DNA of 5,328 nt from Candidatus Aegiribacteria sp. (GTDB lineage: Bacteria; Fermentibacterota; Fermentibacteria; Fermentibacterales; JCC-6): positions 1 to 5,328 of the forward strand of contig DAOWJX010000353.1 of assembly GCA_030640155.1 (NCBI GenBank), read 5' to 3'. Shown here in pieces: positions 4,383 through 5,328 of the stretch. Made by a program: the position numbers and the translations under genes. The notes under the pieces are model-generated. The model did no database searches and had not been told where the DNA came from. It saw only the letters and a program-made list of their open reading frames with translations. Numbering within the stretch: the stretch's first letter is position 1; every line of letters begins with the position of its first letter.

Positions 4383-5328
4383 TAGTTACTTAGGGAGGAT
4401 ATCTTCCGAATTCGGTTTGAACAGTAACAGGGTTGCCGCGGCTGTTTCATTGCTTCAAGAGGGAGCAACAGTACCGTTCATGGCGAGGTATCGCAAAGAA
4501 GTAACCGGGAGTATGGATGAAGTCACGATAGCTGCTATCCGCGACCGGCTTGAACAGCTTCTGAAACTGGATAATAGAAGAGAAGCGATTCTCCTTTCCC
4601 TCGAAGAGAGGGAACTGCTTACGGATGAACTGAAGAAAGAACTTGATGATGCTGAAACACTCACAACACTCGAAGATATTTATCTGCCGTTCCGCCCCAA
4701 AAGACGTACGCGGGCAACCAGAGCTCGTGAGAAAGGGCTGGAACCTCTCGCGGAAAGGATATTGCTTCAGAGAGGTGAAAACCTTTCCGAATACGCAAAG
4801 GAATTCATCGATCCGGAAAAGGGTGTTGAAACCGTGGATGATGCTCTTGCCGGAGCACAGGATATTATCGCGGAAAAGCTCACCGAGATTCCCAGGACGA
4901 GAGAATCCATGCGCCGATATTACTGGGAAAAGGGAGTTTTTAGAAGCCGCGTAAGATCAGGGCAGGAGGAGGAAGGATCCAAGTTCAGAGATTATTACGA
5001 GTGGGATGAACCTGTCGGGAGATGCCCTTCACATAGAGTACTCGCGATGCTCAGAGGAGAGAAACAGAATGTTCTTTCCCTGAAAATCACTGTGCCGGAA
5101 GAAAGAGCAGTTGAAATTGTTTCATCGAACTGGATAGAGAATCCCGAGTCAGAAGAGGGACTGTTGATTCAGGAAGCTGTCCGGGACGGATACCGCAGGC
5201 TTCTTGCGAAAGCGATAGAAACTGAAACAAGGCTCAGGAGCAAAGAATCCGCTGACGATGAAGCAATCGCTGTATTCTCAGAAAATCTCAGAAAGCTCCT
5301 GCTGGCGGCACCGCTTGGATCTGAAGCT
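4375..5328 (+). CDS. tex: Tex-family RNA-binding protein (YhgF), partial at 3' end
   Basis: The frame stays open from the ATG at 4375 to the last base, giving 318 residues of a protein that is usually about 700-780 aa. Tex is a conserved cytoplasmic nucleic-acid-binding protein implicated in transcription and RNA turnover. The N-terminus reads MSDSYLGRISSEFGL, then the family signature EGATVPFMARYRKEVTG (29-45), LEDIYLPFRPKRRT (99-112), AREKGLEPLAERIL (117-130), and helical-repeat sequence ending in LRKLLLAAPLG. The YqgF-like, helix-hairpin-helix and S1 domains would follow outside the window. The start aligns with the normal Tex start, so the gene is not truncated by the intI junction. Its GC is about half and its codon use is even, unlike the cassette gene. 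Confidence 0.95.
   Translation, partial: MSDSYLGRISSEFGLNSNRVAAAVSLLQEGATVPFMARYRKEVTGSMDEVTIAAIRDRLEQLLKLDNRREAILLSLEERELLTDELKKELDDAETLTTLEDIYLPFRPKRRTRATRAREKGLEPLAERILLQRGENLSEYAKEFIDPEKGVETVDDALAGAQDIIAEKLTEIPRTRESMRRYYWEKGVFRSRVRSGQEEEGSKFRDYYEWDEPVGRCPSHRVLAMLRGEKQNVLSLKITVPEERAVEIVSSNWIENPESEEGLLIQEAVRDGYRRLLAKAIETETRLRSKESADDEAIAVFSENLRKLLLAAPLGSEA

Noticed and set aside
4643..4954. 103-codon + strand frame and a - strand serine-rich frame (4455-4664)
   Set aside because: Both overlap the tex reading frame, which is continuous and matches a well-known family.

Overview
The window holds a compact chromosomal integron next to a housekeeping gene, with an IS91-family (HUH) insertion element at the far end of the cassette side. 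The organism cannot be named from the sequence. The Shine-Dalgarno sites, sigma70-like promoter hexamers, an integron integrase with a long N-terminal extension and a tex gene fit an environmental Gram-negative-type bacterium, perhaps from a little-cultured phylum. That is an inference only.

Left part (1-1987, + strand): a tyrosine recombinase (33-914) is followed 11 nt later by an IS91-family transposase (926-1987) with an HVH metal motif and a YxxxY tyrosine pair. They look like one two-gene mobile unit whose left end lies outside the window. From 1988 to 2229 there is no convincing gene. The stretch is rich in inverted and direct repeats, including a second attC-like structure (about 2114-2182), and must also contain or abut the right end of the IS.

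Middle part (2230-3137, cassettes on the - strand): a single well-defined gene cassette (2236-2955, 720 bp) encodes a class I SAM-dependent methyltransferase of visibly lower GC than its surroundings. Its attC is a 55-bp imperfect palindrome (2230-2284). The cassette's first bases, at the attI junction (GTTATGTG on the - strand, 2956-2949), are the exact reverse complement of the attC R'' end (2285-2278), as the cassette model requires. Upstream lies an attI/promoter region with a strong outward cassette promoter (TTGACA-N17-GATACT) arranged back-to-back with a TATAAT box for the integrase.

Right part (3138-5328, + strand): intI (414 aa) carries all catalytic residues and the IntI-specific insertion. 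Its last 8 nt overlap the start of tex, a Tex/YhgF-family RNA-binding protein gene that runs off the window end (318 codons seen). Integrase, attI, Pc, cassette and attC are all present in the orientation expected of a working integron. The coupling of intI to tex and the IS91/tyrosine-recombinase unit beside a very short array are the unusual parts.
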